This document shows, piece by piece, positions 1 through 9,365 of a DNA stretch of 64,000 bases; the first letter of the stretch is position 1; each line of letters starts with the position of its first letter. Both the position numbers and the translations under genes were made by a program. The notes under the pieces were generated by a model that saw only the letters and a program-made list of their open reading frames with translations, made no database searches and had not been told where the DNA came from. The stretch is taken from the NCBI RefSeq assembly GCF_047948215.1, contig NC_134455.1, positions 351,073,991 through 351,137,990 on the forward strand, written 5' to 3'. The DNA is from Lycorma delicatula (taxonomy: Eukaryota; Arthropoda; Insecta; Hemiptera; Fulgoridae).

Positions 1-29
1 TTGCCAAAAGGAATAGCCAATGGTCTTTA

Positions 30-868
30 AAAAAAGCTGACAATACAGTTGTTTCTGATGTACGGCTTACACACACAACCTAATTTAAAATATTTATCAA
101 TTTATCTAAATATAATTTTATACTTATTTAATTCAACGATTCTAACTAAAGCACGGTCGCGCATACGGAATTTAATTGCGCGGGTATGGCGGTACTAGCG
201 GCGACGGTAGGTACTAACTAAACTAATGTAATTTCACAACTTACATACAACAAATTTCGCTTGTACGGTCGACTTACCGGTGTAGCCACGAGGCTTAACA
301 CACCAGGTCGACCGAGCGATCGAGTTCGAGACCCGGCCAGACCGAGTTACTTTATTACACTTTAAATATTATTAATTTATTTAATTCTACCGCTCACCTA
401 TGACGTCACAACATATCAGACAACTACAACAGCAATTTTTAGGGTAGGGACGCGATTTTCAAAAACTTTTTTGCGGATATTATTTTTTTAATCGTTAACA
501 AACGTTTCTAAGAAAAATATGACCTTAATTAGGTGAAAATTCTAGATATTGAGGGTGACCACCTTGCTCTACAGTCTCATCCCCTTGACCTTTAGTTGAA
601 AATTTAATGGCATCAATTCCCCATATATAGTAGTAAACTGACAAAAATGATCAAAATTGGTCCAGTAGTTCTGTAGATATAAGGTGATTTAGAGTGCGAC
701 ACCGAACACACACGTACATCCAGAAAATTTCCATCCGTTTTTTGGGTTCCTTAGGTGTGAAAACGTCAAGATCCGGTGAAAACCGCATGTGCCCAAATTG
801 GACCGATTACAATACTTTCCCTTCTACAGTTATAGCTCCGCTATAGTGCTATCTAGACGGAAAAGTAA
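30..868 (+). repeat. Family B repeat, copy B1
   Basis: This is a non-coding dispersed repeat of about 0.85 kb. The left end reads AAAAAAGCTGACAATACAG. The right end is the inverted-repeat block TTTCCC-TTCTA ... CTATAG ... TCTAGACGG-AAAAGT. Eight further copies lie at about 9366, 11121, 14931, 22925, 27592, 31903, 33955 and 46205, in both orientations. A GC-richer core at 265-345 holds TAGCCACGAGG (283-293) and GTTCGAGACC (324-333), which resemble RNA polymerase III A and B boxes. No long reading frame is present. The class is unknown to me. Confidence 0.75.
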
Positions 869-1174
869 ATATAACAATATCCATTTCTATCAAACCTGAC
901 AACATAATTGTTTTTCGTGTAACTCGACACAATATTTTGACTTAAAGGGAATTATTATGCTTCCCTTGCCATTTTTAATAAATTACCGAATCATTTAAAA
1001 AACTTCCCAACACATACATAAAATATGATTTAAAAAAAAAAATTTAACAGAAATAATCATTAATTAAACAATTAAAAAAACTGTCCTCAGTTTTCGTCAT
1101 CCCTTTCAACATATTAGTACGACCTCAAATAATTTTTAATAATTTCTTCTTAATTGTGAACTATTTTATACCTA
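869..1174 (+). repeat. Spacer shared by B1 and B9
   Basis: The sequence just right of B1 resembles the sequence just right of B9 (about 47421-47560). Both carry an 'ACTC...AATATTT...CTTA' stretch followed by 'CCATTTTTAATA'. In both places a family G copy follows. This suggests that a larger unit (B + spacer + G) was copied. No coding potential is evident. Confidence 0.4.
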
Positions 1175-1640
1175 TTTTTTTATATTTAATTTCTTCTTGT
1201 ATTTATCTTCTTGTATTTATTCTTGTATTTATTTCTTCTTGTATTTTGATGAATTTATATTTTAATATGTACTTTAAACCCATTTTTTATTTTATAATTA
1301 ACAGTCTATTTTGTGATGCTGCTCTGATTAAGGTTTTACTATGGTTTCCCTTGACCCATCCAGGCAAACGAAAGGGCTGTTACTTCTTTTATGCATATCT
1401 ACCCATTCCTTAGGTGATCTATATAATAATGTATTATTATGTACCGAACAAAATAAATACTGTAATTGCAAAGTTTTTGAAGTGGAAAGTGAACCGTATA
1501 TTGAATTACATTATATACTTTTTATTACATTTAAAACTAAACTTATTATAATTTGTTTGATAGATCGTATCAACCGAAGACATTAGAAGAACCTTAAATA
1601 ATTAATTACAAAAGGGGCTGCTGACCTTTTAGGTAGATTT
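1175..1640 (+). repeat. Family G repeat, copy G1
   Basis: This stretch of about 460 bp is closely matched by 2463-2925 and more weakly by 23945-24110 and 48030-48200. Shared blocks include GATGCTGCTCTG, AAGGTTTTACTATGG, TTTCCCTTGA and CAACCGAAGACATTAGA. Short reading frames in it are not maintained between copies, so I treat it as a non-coding repeat of unknown class. Confidence 0.7.
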
Positions 1641-2406
1641 CATAAGAAAGTTACCTATTGTAATGGGTACCATGATTCGACTTCCGGAAAACTTATACGT
1701 AGCTTCGAGTTTTACATCTCCCAGAAAACCACCTACAGTTCAAATGTTTATATATATATATATATATAAACTTTCTTTCACTTTCTTGTGGTTATATATA
1801 TATATATATTTCACTTTCTTATGGAGACGGTAACTGCCGTAATTTTGCGCCATTCTCTTTCAAATTGATACATAAAATATAACGACCTAAAATTTCGGTT
1901 CAGTTCGTTAATGGCAAAATCGGTTCATGGGGGTGGAAATGGGAGGGGGGCTTTTACGAAAAAACAAAATATCGCTATAACGTTCTTATTAAGTAAAATA
2001 TCGAATTCGTTTAATTTTCCTACTATTCTTTGGATAAGAGACTAAAATCTATGTAAGTAAAGTCTTTTGATATCACCAACCATTGGCCCAGGGGTTGGAA
2101 AAAATAGGGTTTTGAAGACAAAAAAAAAATCATACCTCCCTTAATACGCATAGTATCGAATCGGTTTAAAGTGGTCGTTAGTCCTCTAAACATTACCTAA
2201 AAATTTTATCTGAAACAATTTTTGATTTGACCAACCCTTACGGCAAGGGATGACCAAAATTTTGCTGGAATTAAAAACATGGGACTTGTTTGTTAAACAA
2301 GTGAAACGTTTTTTTCACAAGCAACCATTGCCGTATTGAGTAAATTTATTTTTGAAGCGTTTTTAACTTTAAGGTGGAAATCTTTTTTATCCCCTACTTA
2401 GCACCT
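1641..2406. other. No gene recognised
   Basis: AT-rich sequence. Two short TA microsatellite tracts (about 1749-1766 and 1795-1810) flank a repeated TTCACTTTCTT motif. No frame, RNA gene or known element is seen. Confidence 0.6.
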
Positions 2407-2428
2407 ACCTCCGCCTTCCGGCGGAGGT
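2407..2428. repeat. GC-rich perfect hairpin
   Basis: ACCTCCGCC, loop TTCC, GGCGGAGGT: a perfect 9-bp stem with a 4-base loop in otherwise AT-rich DNA, just left of G2. It could be the tip of a transposable element end. No function is assigned. Confidence 0.7.
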
Positions 2429-2462
2429 GAAATCTACCTCCTGTTTCCGGTATACCGAGAGG

Positions 2463-2925
2463 GACTTTTTTATATTTAATTTCTTCTTGTATTTATCTCA
2501 GCATTATTTCATGTATTTATATTTTAAATTCATATATTTAAATATATATATATATATTTTTAAATATATTTATATTTTTTATTTTATAATTAATTGTTTA
2601 TTTTATGATGCTGCTCTGTTTAAGGTTTTACTATGGTTTCCCTTGATCCATCCATGCAAACGACAGGCAGTTACTTTTTTTATGCGTATCTACTCATTCC
2701 CCACGTGATCTTTATAATAAGTATTATTATGTACCGATCAAAATAAATGCTGTAATTGCGAAGAGGAAAATGAACCATATATTGAATTATATTATATAAT
2801 TTTTATTACATTTAAAACTGAACTTATTATTATTTTTTGGATAGATCTTATCAACCGAAGACATTAGAGGAACCTTTAACAATTAATTACTAAAGGGACT
2901 GATTTCCTTTTTTAATCCTCGTAGG
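2463..2925 (+). repeat. Family G repeat, copy G2
   Basis: Second copy of the G repeat, in the same orientation as G1 and about 1.3 kb downstream. The match starts at TTTTTATATTTAATTTCTTC and runs to the AAAGGGRCTG region. A local AT-rich microsatellite at 2540-2580 replaces part of the G1 sequence. The two copies may be a local duplication or two independent insertions. Confidence 0.7.
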
Positions 2926-3414
2926 TAGGTATCTACCACTTTTTCAAAGGCTCAAATCGACAATGCCTCATGAGTTCTCGGTAGGAACGCGTTTATATTC
3001 ATTATTACATTTAAATGTAACATTGTAATTTTAACATAATTGTGAAACGGCATAGCGATTCGTAGAATTTACATAATATGACACGTTAGACAGATTTTTG
3101 AAAAGCAGAATCTAACAGGTTTTTTTTTTGCTGAAAAATATTAAAATTATTAATTTTAACTTATCAGTATTATTTAAAGATCAGAAAAAACAAACCTAAA
3201 TTAAAATTCGTAATATTGTATTACATAACTCGTGTTTTTCGATAAAAATTTTTATTTTGTTTTTAGAATAATTATAATAATTAAACATTTTGCAATAATT
3301 ATCAAAATAGATCTAAAAAAAATTTAAAAAATCAATAGGATTTCACTAGTCTTAATTATTAAATATAATAATAAAAGTATTGTGTTTTAAAGAACACTTA
3401 ATAAGAAAGAATAG
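2926..3414. other. No gene recognised
   Basis: AT-rich sequence with A and T runs. I see no coding signal, RNA gene or repeat match. Confidence 0.6.
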
Positions 3415-3690
3415 CCGGTTACGTTGACGTTAGCTGGCGGCTACGAACCATCACCTGTTGTTACCTAATGTGTGGAGGAGTTAAGTTCATCAGTCAGTCA
3501 GTTATGCACAAAGCAGTCGGGCATCGGCAGCAGCTGTTGTGTGCCAGCGGGGCAGGTGTGTCGGCCGGCACAGCGTCACGGACACCTGCCGCCTACCGCC
3601 AGCGGTGACAGCCTAACTTCTGAGCCGACCGGGCTTGGGCGCCACTCAGACCGTTTACATCAGCTGATCCTTGTAACGCTCGATACGATT
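3415..3690 (+). promoter_or_regulatory. GC-rich island, possible promoter or 5' UTR
   Basis: About 275 bp is much richer in G+C and CpG than its surroundings. It contains tandem TCAGT motifs (CATCAGTCAGTCAGTT near 3488), which match the arthropod initiator consensus TCAGT. The only open frame (3472-3747) is short, begins with GTG and looks like no family I recognise. Possible readings are a promoter with an untranslated first exon, a transposon 5' UTR, or a decayed CpG-rich repeat. I cannot choose between these from sequence alone. Confidence 0.3.
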
Positions 3691-4738
3691 CGGTTTCGTA
3701 AAATATTAAATAAACTTTTTTTGAAGCGTACAATAATACTATTCTAAATAAAATTTGCGTTCAGAAGCAAAATTCTGCGGTGTATTTATATAATTATCGC
3801 TTTTGTAGTAATTAAAAATACAAAGAAGATTAACCAATTTTTTTGTTTATTATATTGCTTTTTTAAGTTGTTTTTTTTGAACTGTTAAGATTTCCTTAGT
3901 AAGACATTGATTAGCATGATGAAATGGTATTTAAACTTTAAAAACCTTCTTGCTCATCTTTCTATATAGATTATCTTATGTAGAAACGTAAAGAATATGT
4001 GGACACGTCTACAACTGAAAAAAGGAGAAAAGTCCATACAAACATGGGGATCCGGAAACGCTTCTATAAATAATTATAAAATAAAAAGTAAGATACGATT
4101 AAGGTCCATATTTATTATTCAAAATATGAACGTATGAAATAACGTTAAGGTAAATACACGAAGAAACTAAATATAAAAAAAAAAAATACCATAATAAATA
4201 CAGTAATAATTCACAATTTAGAAAGCGTTAATAAAATTTATTTGAGCATATCGATTAATCGATTAGAAATAAAAAATTCAGCGTCTTTTTTATATTTTTT
4301 AATTATTATAATTTAAACACTAGTTATAATCAAATAGCTGTCGCAATCAATCTTGAAGCTTAGTCTACGACGGCTAGTACCGTGCCTATTATCCAAATTG
4401 AAAACATTCGGTATAGTTTCCACGCGCAGAAGCAAATTGTTTTCTTGTAAATACAATTTCATATTTTATGTTACCGGATTGAATTATGGATTACTTTTAA
4501 ATATTTTGTAGTTCTATTGTTTATACTTTATGAAGGATAAGTATTTTGCCATAAAAAATGTTATCGTAAATTTGTAAATGTTAGAAAAATATAGGCTTAT
4601 TCTAAACAAGTATTATAATAACGTCGCAGGCACATAAAATTAATTAACATTATAACTTTCTGATGAATATAAATATAATTTATACATTTTCGTGATTTTA
4701 TTAATCGTAAAAAATAACACTGATAAACTACGTATGAT
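3691..4738. other. No gene recognised
   Basis: AT-rich sequence with several homopolymer runs. No convincing frames and no repeat family match. Confidence 0.6.
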
Positions 4739-5322
4739 ACCCACCGGATTAGTAAGTGGTGAACGCGTCTTCGCAAATCAACTGATTTCAAAGTCGAGAA
4801 TTCCAACGTTCAAATCCTAGTAAAGGGAGTTACTTTTACACGGATTTGAATACTAGATCGTGGAAACCGGTGTTCTTTGGTGTTTCGGTTTCAATTCATT
4901 ACACATCTCAGGAGTGGTCTACCCGAGACTTTCTTTTTCCTGTTTAGCCTCCGGTAACTACCGTTTAGATAATACTTGAGAGGATGAATGAGGATATGTA
5001 TGAGTGTGAATGAAGTGTAGTCTTGTACTCTCAGTTCGACCATACCTGAGATGTGAGGTTAATTGAAACCCAACCACCAAAGAACAGCGGTATCCACGAT
5101 CTAGTATTCAAGTCCGTGTAAAAATAGCTGGCTTTACTAGGACTTGAACGCTGGAACTCTCGACTTCCAAATCAGCTGATTTGGGAAGACGCGCTCACCA
5201 CTAGACCAACCCGGTGGGTGGTCTACCCGAGACTGTACAAGACTACACTTCACTTACACTCATACATATCATCCTCTGAAGTAATACCTGACGGTGATTC
5301 CCGGAGGCTAAACAGGAAAAAA
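4739..5322 (+). mobile_element. SINE-1 copy, split by a second SINE-1
   Basis: This is a tRNA-derived SINE. The head is CCCACCGG followed by an A-box-like segment, a CAACTGATT core and a B-box-like GTTCAAATCC. The body contains GGTGTTCTTTGGTG and the tail ends GGAGGCTAAACAGGAAAA. The copy is continuous over 4739-4930 and resumes at 5219. The gap is filled by an opposite-strand SINE-1 flanked by a 16-bp duplication. RNA polymerase III transcription is inferred from the box motifs. Confidence 0.9.
4931..5218 (-). mobile_element. SINE-1 copy inserted in another SINE-1
   Basis: Full-length minus-strand SINE-1. On the plus strand it starts with the reversed tail (TTTCTTTTTCCTGTTTAGCC) and ends with the reversed head (CCGGTGGG). 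The target-site duplication TGGTCTACCCGAGACT is perfect at 4915-4930 and 5219-5234. This proves insertion by a retrotransposition-like mechanism after the host SINE was in place. Confidence 0.95.
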
Positions 5323-6014
5323 GGCAGGTATTACAACTAAAGAAATGAATCGCCTTTCTTAGAATCTCAAATCAAGAAACAATATTGTTTGCTAAATTGT
5401 GTGCTCATTGTTTTCAAATACTGCTTACAGCCAATATAAAAATAAATAATTACCCATAAGCATACATCATTGAATGCTTAATAGTACTGGCAATTTGTCA
5501 TCAAAGTAGGCTGTATTTGAAAATCCATACCTACCGATTGATCTTTTGTCCATGCGTTAGGGGTGATGAGGGAAGCTTAACTCCAGATTTTTAACATTTT
5601 AACCCCTCCCATAGATTTTTGAAAAACTCAAAAAGTTTTTGAAATACGTTTTTCTTTGAATCTATGCATTTTAGAGAAAAGTTTTTCAAACAAAAAATAT
5701 AGAGGACATTCTCCTCTACAATTAATGTCTTTGAAGTTATGCCGTATAATTTGAAATTGAAATAATAGGTGGCGCTGAAGTTATAAAAAATGTGTTTTTC
5801 CGTTTTTTTTCACCGGAAAAAATTGTTTTTCATCTATATTGCATTTGGAAAAGTTGTTAATCACAAAAAAACAGACTACTTTTATTCAAACAATTTTCTT
5901 GTATGACTTAGCATTCCAGAGTTATAGCGGTACAATGGTAACGCGGTCCTATTGTTACTGTAGCCGGGGAGATCGGCATTGTTCAGAGAATAGACCGGTT
6001 TCGAACACGTGCCC
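5323..6014. other. No gene recognised
   Basis: AT-rich sequence. No frame longer than about 70 codons, and no repeat match found within the window. Confidence 0.5.
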
Positions 6015-6071
6015 AATTCACAACATTTTCACATGTTGTGAATTTTTGGAGCTGTAGCTTTCACAAGCTAC
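6015..6071. repeat. Two consecutive perfect hairpins
   Basis: The first hairpin pairs AATTCACAACAT (6015-6026) with ATGTTGTGAATT (6033-6044), a perfect 12-bp stem with loop TTTCAC. The second pairs GTAGCTT (6054-6060) with AAGCTAC (6065-6071), loop TCAC. Both loops share TCAC. They could be a transposon end, a transcription-end structure or chance. No function is assigned. Confidence 0.75.
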
Positions 6072-6189
6072 AAAAAACGGTAAGCCCGGTAAATAATAAA
6101 TACTATGTATGAGTTTATGAAACAAGAATGTGATCGATTTCCTAAGTCGGAAAAAGAAGATAAACACCTAATTTGCCTCGCACATTAAA

Positions 6190-6370
6190 AAAATGTGAAT
6201 GAATAGCAGCTGCGTGTGGGATGTCGCGATCCCAAATCCAAATAGTTAGAAAAGAGAAAAAGCGATTGCTAAAAAATTAACGGCAGAACAAAACGAAAAT
6301 CCGGCAGAGATTTCTTTCTCTAATTCAGTAAAATACAAACCTCGTGAAACGTCTGCAACTGGTCCAGGAT
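6190..6370 (+). pseudogene. Possible transposase helix-turn-helix relic
   Basis: One frame reads AAACGMSRSQIQIVRKEKK and then shifts frame into KLTAEQNENPAEISF. This looks like the N-terminal helix-turn-helix part of a Tc1/mariner-type (IS630) transposase. There is no downstream catalytic core and no terminal repeat, so it is an isolated, weak match. Confidence 0.25.
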
Positions 6371-6473
6371 GAATTTGACAAGTATGTGGTGAGACTGAAA
6401 AAAAATTGTTGATTTGCTTTCGGCCAGGCTTCGAGTTTTGCGTTTTTATTTCAGTTTCTTCATGTCACTCAGT

Positions 6474-6735
6474 CTTGTTAAAGACTCGAAGTAGATGTGT
6501 TTTGTTTTAACGAATTCATTTCTTAGTAGTACACCGATGGGAATATCACATATGGTATTCGCATCGTTGGCATCCTGATTGAGGCAAGGACAAGGCTGAG
6601 AAATGCCTTTTGCCGAGGTTCTGAAGATGATCGCCGGTAAAGCCCATAAAGACTAAGTACGGAGGGGGTGGCTTAATGACCGAAACTGCCACATGGAGGG
6701 TGTCTTTCCATATGGGGTCAGGGTGAGACGGACTA
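6474..6735 (+). repeat. Family C repeat, copy C1
   Basis: About 260 bp matches 46733-46950. Shared blocks are AAGACTCG, TAGTAGTAYACCGATGGGAAT, GCATCGKTGGSATCCTG, TGAAAATGAYC-like and GTAAAGCCC. A T-rich stretch rich in TTTTGTTTT precedes it, as it does in copy C2. It could be the 5' untranslated region of a LINE. No reading frame is conserved between the copies. Confidence 0.6.
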
Positions 6736-7428
6736 CAAGCGAATTTAGTGGAATTCATAAATAATTGCGGACGGTGAAAAAGACAATGTGAGATTCAAGA
6801 TACCATTGGTTATTCAGCAAAAGAGACGAGTTGGAGAAATCTAATAAAGGAATTGAGCTTTAGGAAGACAAAGACCGGAAATAACAGGAAGGTTATCAAT
6901 GCCTGACATGACATAAGGTTTAAGCGTATTCAGTATCTGACTGCAGTAAAAATATATATTTTAAATAAAAAAAAAAAATTTTTTTTTTCCAAAAAATTGT
7001 TTACTTTAAACAATTAAATTTAAAAAATGTAATTATGTACAAAATATTGGCTATACATTCAGGTGATTAAATTTCAAAGAATTAGGTTCTGTATGTAATC
7101 CAACATTAACACCACAAAACATCTTATGAAGTCCCATTCGCTGTTAGGTAATAAAGCAATTGTTAGCTAAAAGAAGAGTAGAATGATCTGATTTGCGGCT
7201 ATCGCTGCCGTGGCACCAAACATCAAGATCGGTTGTGCCGCCTGTTCATCATCACTGGTCGGCCGACCGAAAGGTTAGAGTAAAAACCATAATTATGCTG
7301 CCCAGGGGCGGCTCGCATATAGGCACTGTGAAACTGCAGCACCCCCTATTTCCACCTGATATTATCGATAACATTTAATATAATGAGTCCTTTTTTCTTT
7401 AAATCTTTATTTATACTTGTACAATATA
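6736..7428. other. No gene recognised
   Basis: Contains an A/T homopolymer block (6966-6990) and a short GC-richer stretch (7190-7340). No recognisable product or RNA gene. Confidence 0.5.
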
Positions 7429-8759
7429 CAGGGCGTATCATAATGCTCTTCGGAGTTTCGAAAATTCATTAACAAAAAACTATTTCACTCATAAGAATAA
7501 AACAAGTACTATACGAAAGAGTACTTCAAATAGTTTTTTCCACATATACTAGGTAGTTAGTAAACCATTTGCTTGCTAGGCGTCGACAGTAGAGAAAATG
7601 GCTGCAACGGGAAGCGAAAAGTCGTTTTGTGTGTTAGAATTTCACATGTCAAAGTCAGTAATTTCTGTGCAACGTGCGTTTCGGTTGAAATTTCATAAGG
7701 AGCGACCAAGTAACAAATCAATTCGTGCATGGTATAAACAATTCAGTGAAACTTCAGTGCGAGCGAAAATCAACCGGTCGTCCATCAACCTCAGAAGTCA
7801 ATGTCGAACGTGCGCGTGCAAGTTTCAATCGCAGCCCGTCAAAATCAACTGTGGCTGCAGGTAGAGAATTAAGAATTCCGAAAATAAGAATGTGGAGATT
7901 TCTCCGTAAACGTTTATTATCCAAACCGTACCGTTTTCAATTAATCCAGCGTCTTTCTGATGGAGATAAAACACGTAGGCTCGATTTTTGTTTACGGTTA
8001 CAGGAAAAGATGTTGTTAGATGAAGGTTTTCTAAACAAGATAATTTTCAGCGATGAAGCTACTTTCCATATTGGCGGCAAAGTAAACCGTCATAACGTGC
8101 GAGTTTGGGGAACTGAAAACCCACACGCTTACGTGAAATACATTCGGGATTCTCCGAAAGTAAACGTTTTTGTGCGATCTCTCTTGAGGCAGTGTATGGG
8201 CCGTTCTTTTTTATGGAAACGACAGTAACTGGCATGATATACATGGATATGTTACAATTATGGCTTATGCCTCAGCTACACAACGCCTTCATTTTCCAGC
8301 AAGATGGTTGTCCTGCCCGTTTTCGTAACGAGCTTCGACAGTACCTTAACACAACATTACCTCGGTGCTGGATAGGACGTGCGTCTGAAGAAGACCAACA
8401 CATTATGCTGTGGCCACCAAGATCACCAGACCTCACGCCATGTGATTTCTTTCTCTGGGGTTACGTGAAAGATACGGTGTTTATCCCACCAATGCCGCAC
8501 GATATCGCTGAGCTAAAGGATTGCATTATCAATGCAATCAACTCTATCGAAAATGACATGTTAGAACGAGTTTGGCAAGAGCTAGACTTTCGTGTTGATG
8601 TGTGCCGTGTCACCAGAGGAGCACATATTGAACATTTATAGATTTTAACAAAAACTGTTTGAGTCCCTGCATCACCTCGTACAACTTTCATTTAGATAAG
8701 TGAAATACTTTTTTTGTACTGAATTTTTGTAACTCCTAAGAACATTACGAAACGCCCTG
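7429..8759 (+). mobile_element. Mariner-like element, complete ends, 1331 bp
   Basis: The left end begins CAGGGCGTATCATAATG. The right end, reverse complemented, begins CAGGGCGTTTCGTAATG. Similarity continues for about 30 bp, so these are terminal inverted repeats. The element is flanked by TA at 7427-7428 and 8760-8761, the dinucleotide that Tc1/mariner elements duplicate. The single transposase frame inside is broken, so the copy is probably immobile. Confidence 0.93.
7598..8641 (+). pseudogene. Mariner-like transposase, two frameshifts
   Basis: This would be a DDD transposase that excises and inserts the element at TA sites. It starts at ATG 7598 with an N-terminal helix-turn-helix region. 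It changes frame near 7745-7770 and changes back near 8170-8195, then ends at TAG 8639-8641 after a GAHIEHL tail. All three catalytic aspartates are visible: FSDEATFH (Asp codon 8052), QQDGCPA (8303) and SPDLTPCDFFLWG (8444). There are 46 residues between the second and third Asp, more than the 34 of classic mariner. The usual His after QQDGAPA is Arg here. The two frameshifts mean no complete protein is made. Confidence 0.9.
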
Positions 8760-8824
8760 TACAATCCTTAAACTTAATGTCAGTAGCCATATCCCCCAGT
8801 TTATTAAAAATATAAAAAATCTTT

Positions 8825-9081
8825 TATGGAACTGTGCGCTTCACAGTTCCAGCGGCGTGGTGTTTGGCTGTTGTGCGCATGCGCACAAAGGAAGCTGCAC
8901 GCTTGGCTGGGAGGGAGCGTGAGCACTGTGTCGCTCACGCAGTGCCAACCTTGGCGTGCTGGTGGAAGGTAGTTTCTTTGTTTCTTTTACTGCGCGTGTG
9001 TACAGAACGTTTCTTGTTCGATCCCTTTTCAATTTTAGTCGGTGGAAGGAATATGAAAGCGATTTAGTTGTTTTTTTCAGT
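8825..9081 (+). promoter_or_regulatory. GC-rich promoter-like region
   Basis: A GC- and CpG-rich island upstream of the amphiphysin-like exon. It contains a perfect 12-bp palindrome TGCGCATGCGCA (8874-8885), which is the NRF-1 (insect Ewg) binding consensus. It also has a GTGAGC/GCTCAC inverted pair near 8917-8939. NRF-1 sites are typical of broadly used CpG-type promoters. Its position directly before a host-like exon supports a promoter plus 5' UTR reading. Confidence 0.45.
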
Positions 9082-9162
9082 AGCGATCAGAAGAAGGCGG
9101 AACGCAAGGGTTCTTTGATTGCCAAATCTGTCCAAAAACATCCTGGAAGGGCGAAAGAGAAA
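9082..9162 (+). CDS. Amphiphysin/BIN1-like first coding exon (partial or decayed)
   Basis: The frame reads SDQKKAERKGSLIAKSVQKH followed by PGRAKEK and then TAA. The GSLIAKSVQKHxGRAKEK pattern matches the N-terminal amphipathic helix (helix 0) of the amphiphysin/BIN1 BAR domain, which binds curved membranes in endocytosis and T-tubules. Animal BIN1 and amphiphysin genes end their first coding exon just after this R-A-x-E-K motif (family knowledge), and similarity stops here at the same place. Two defects are visible. No ATG lies in frame at the expected place: the in-frame Met is far upstream at 8956. The base after the exon reads GAGAAATAATT, with no GT donor. It could be a decayed duplicate, a true exon with assembly errors, or a chance match. 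I lean to a real relationship. Confidence 0.45.
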
Positions 9163-9196
9163 TAATTAGTAAAAAATTAATTATCTATTTGTTTCT

Positions 9197-9258
9197 GTGG
9201 CCCAGAAAACATTTTTTGGAGCAGCACTCCCACTAATTTTAGCTACGAGCTGTTACTG
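9197..9258 (+). repeat. About 60-bp duplicated block, left copy
   Basis: GGAGCAGCACTCCCACTAAT and TTTTAGCTACGAGC are repeated at 9884-9946 (there GGAGCAGCACCCCCACTAAT). The two copies bracket the B2 element and a 100-bp spacer. No coding meaning is evident. Confidence 0.7.
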
Positions 9259-9365
9259 TTTATATGGTTATTTAAAAAACTGAAAAATTGGTTCCAGAAA
9301 TGTCTCTTGTTTTTAGAAAATTACTTATTATAAAACACAACAAAAAAATGATACCCATAACACTA

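Noticed and set aside
3472..3747. 91-codon GTG-initiated protein
   Set aside because: No ATG start, no family resemblance; GC-rich island composition explains the open frame.
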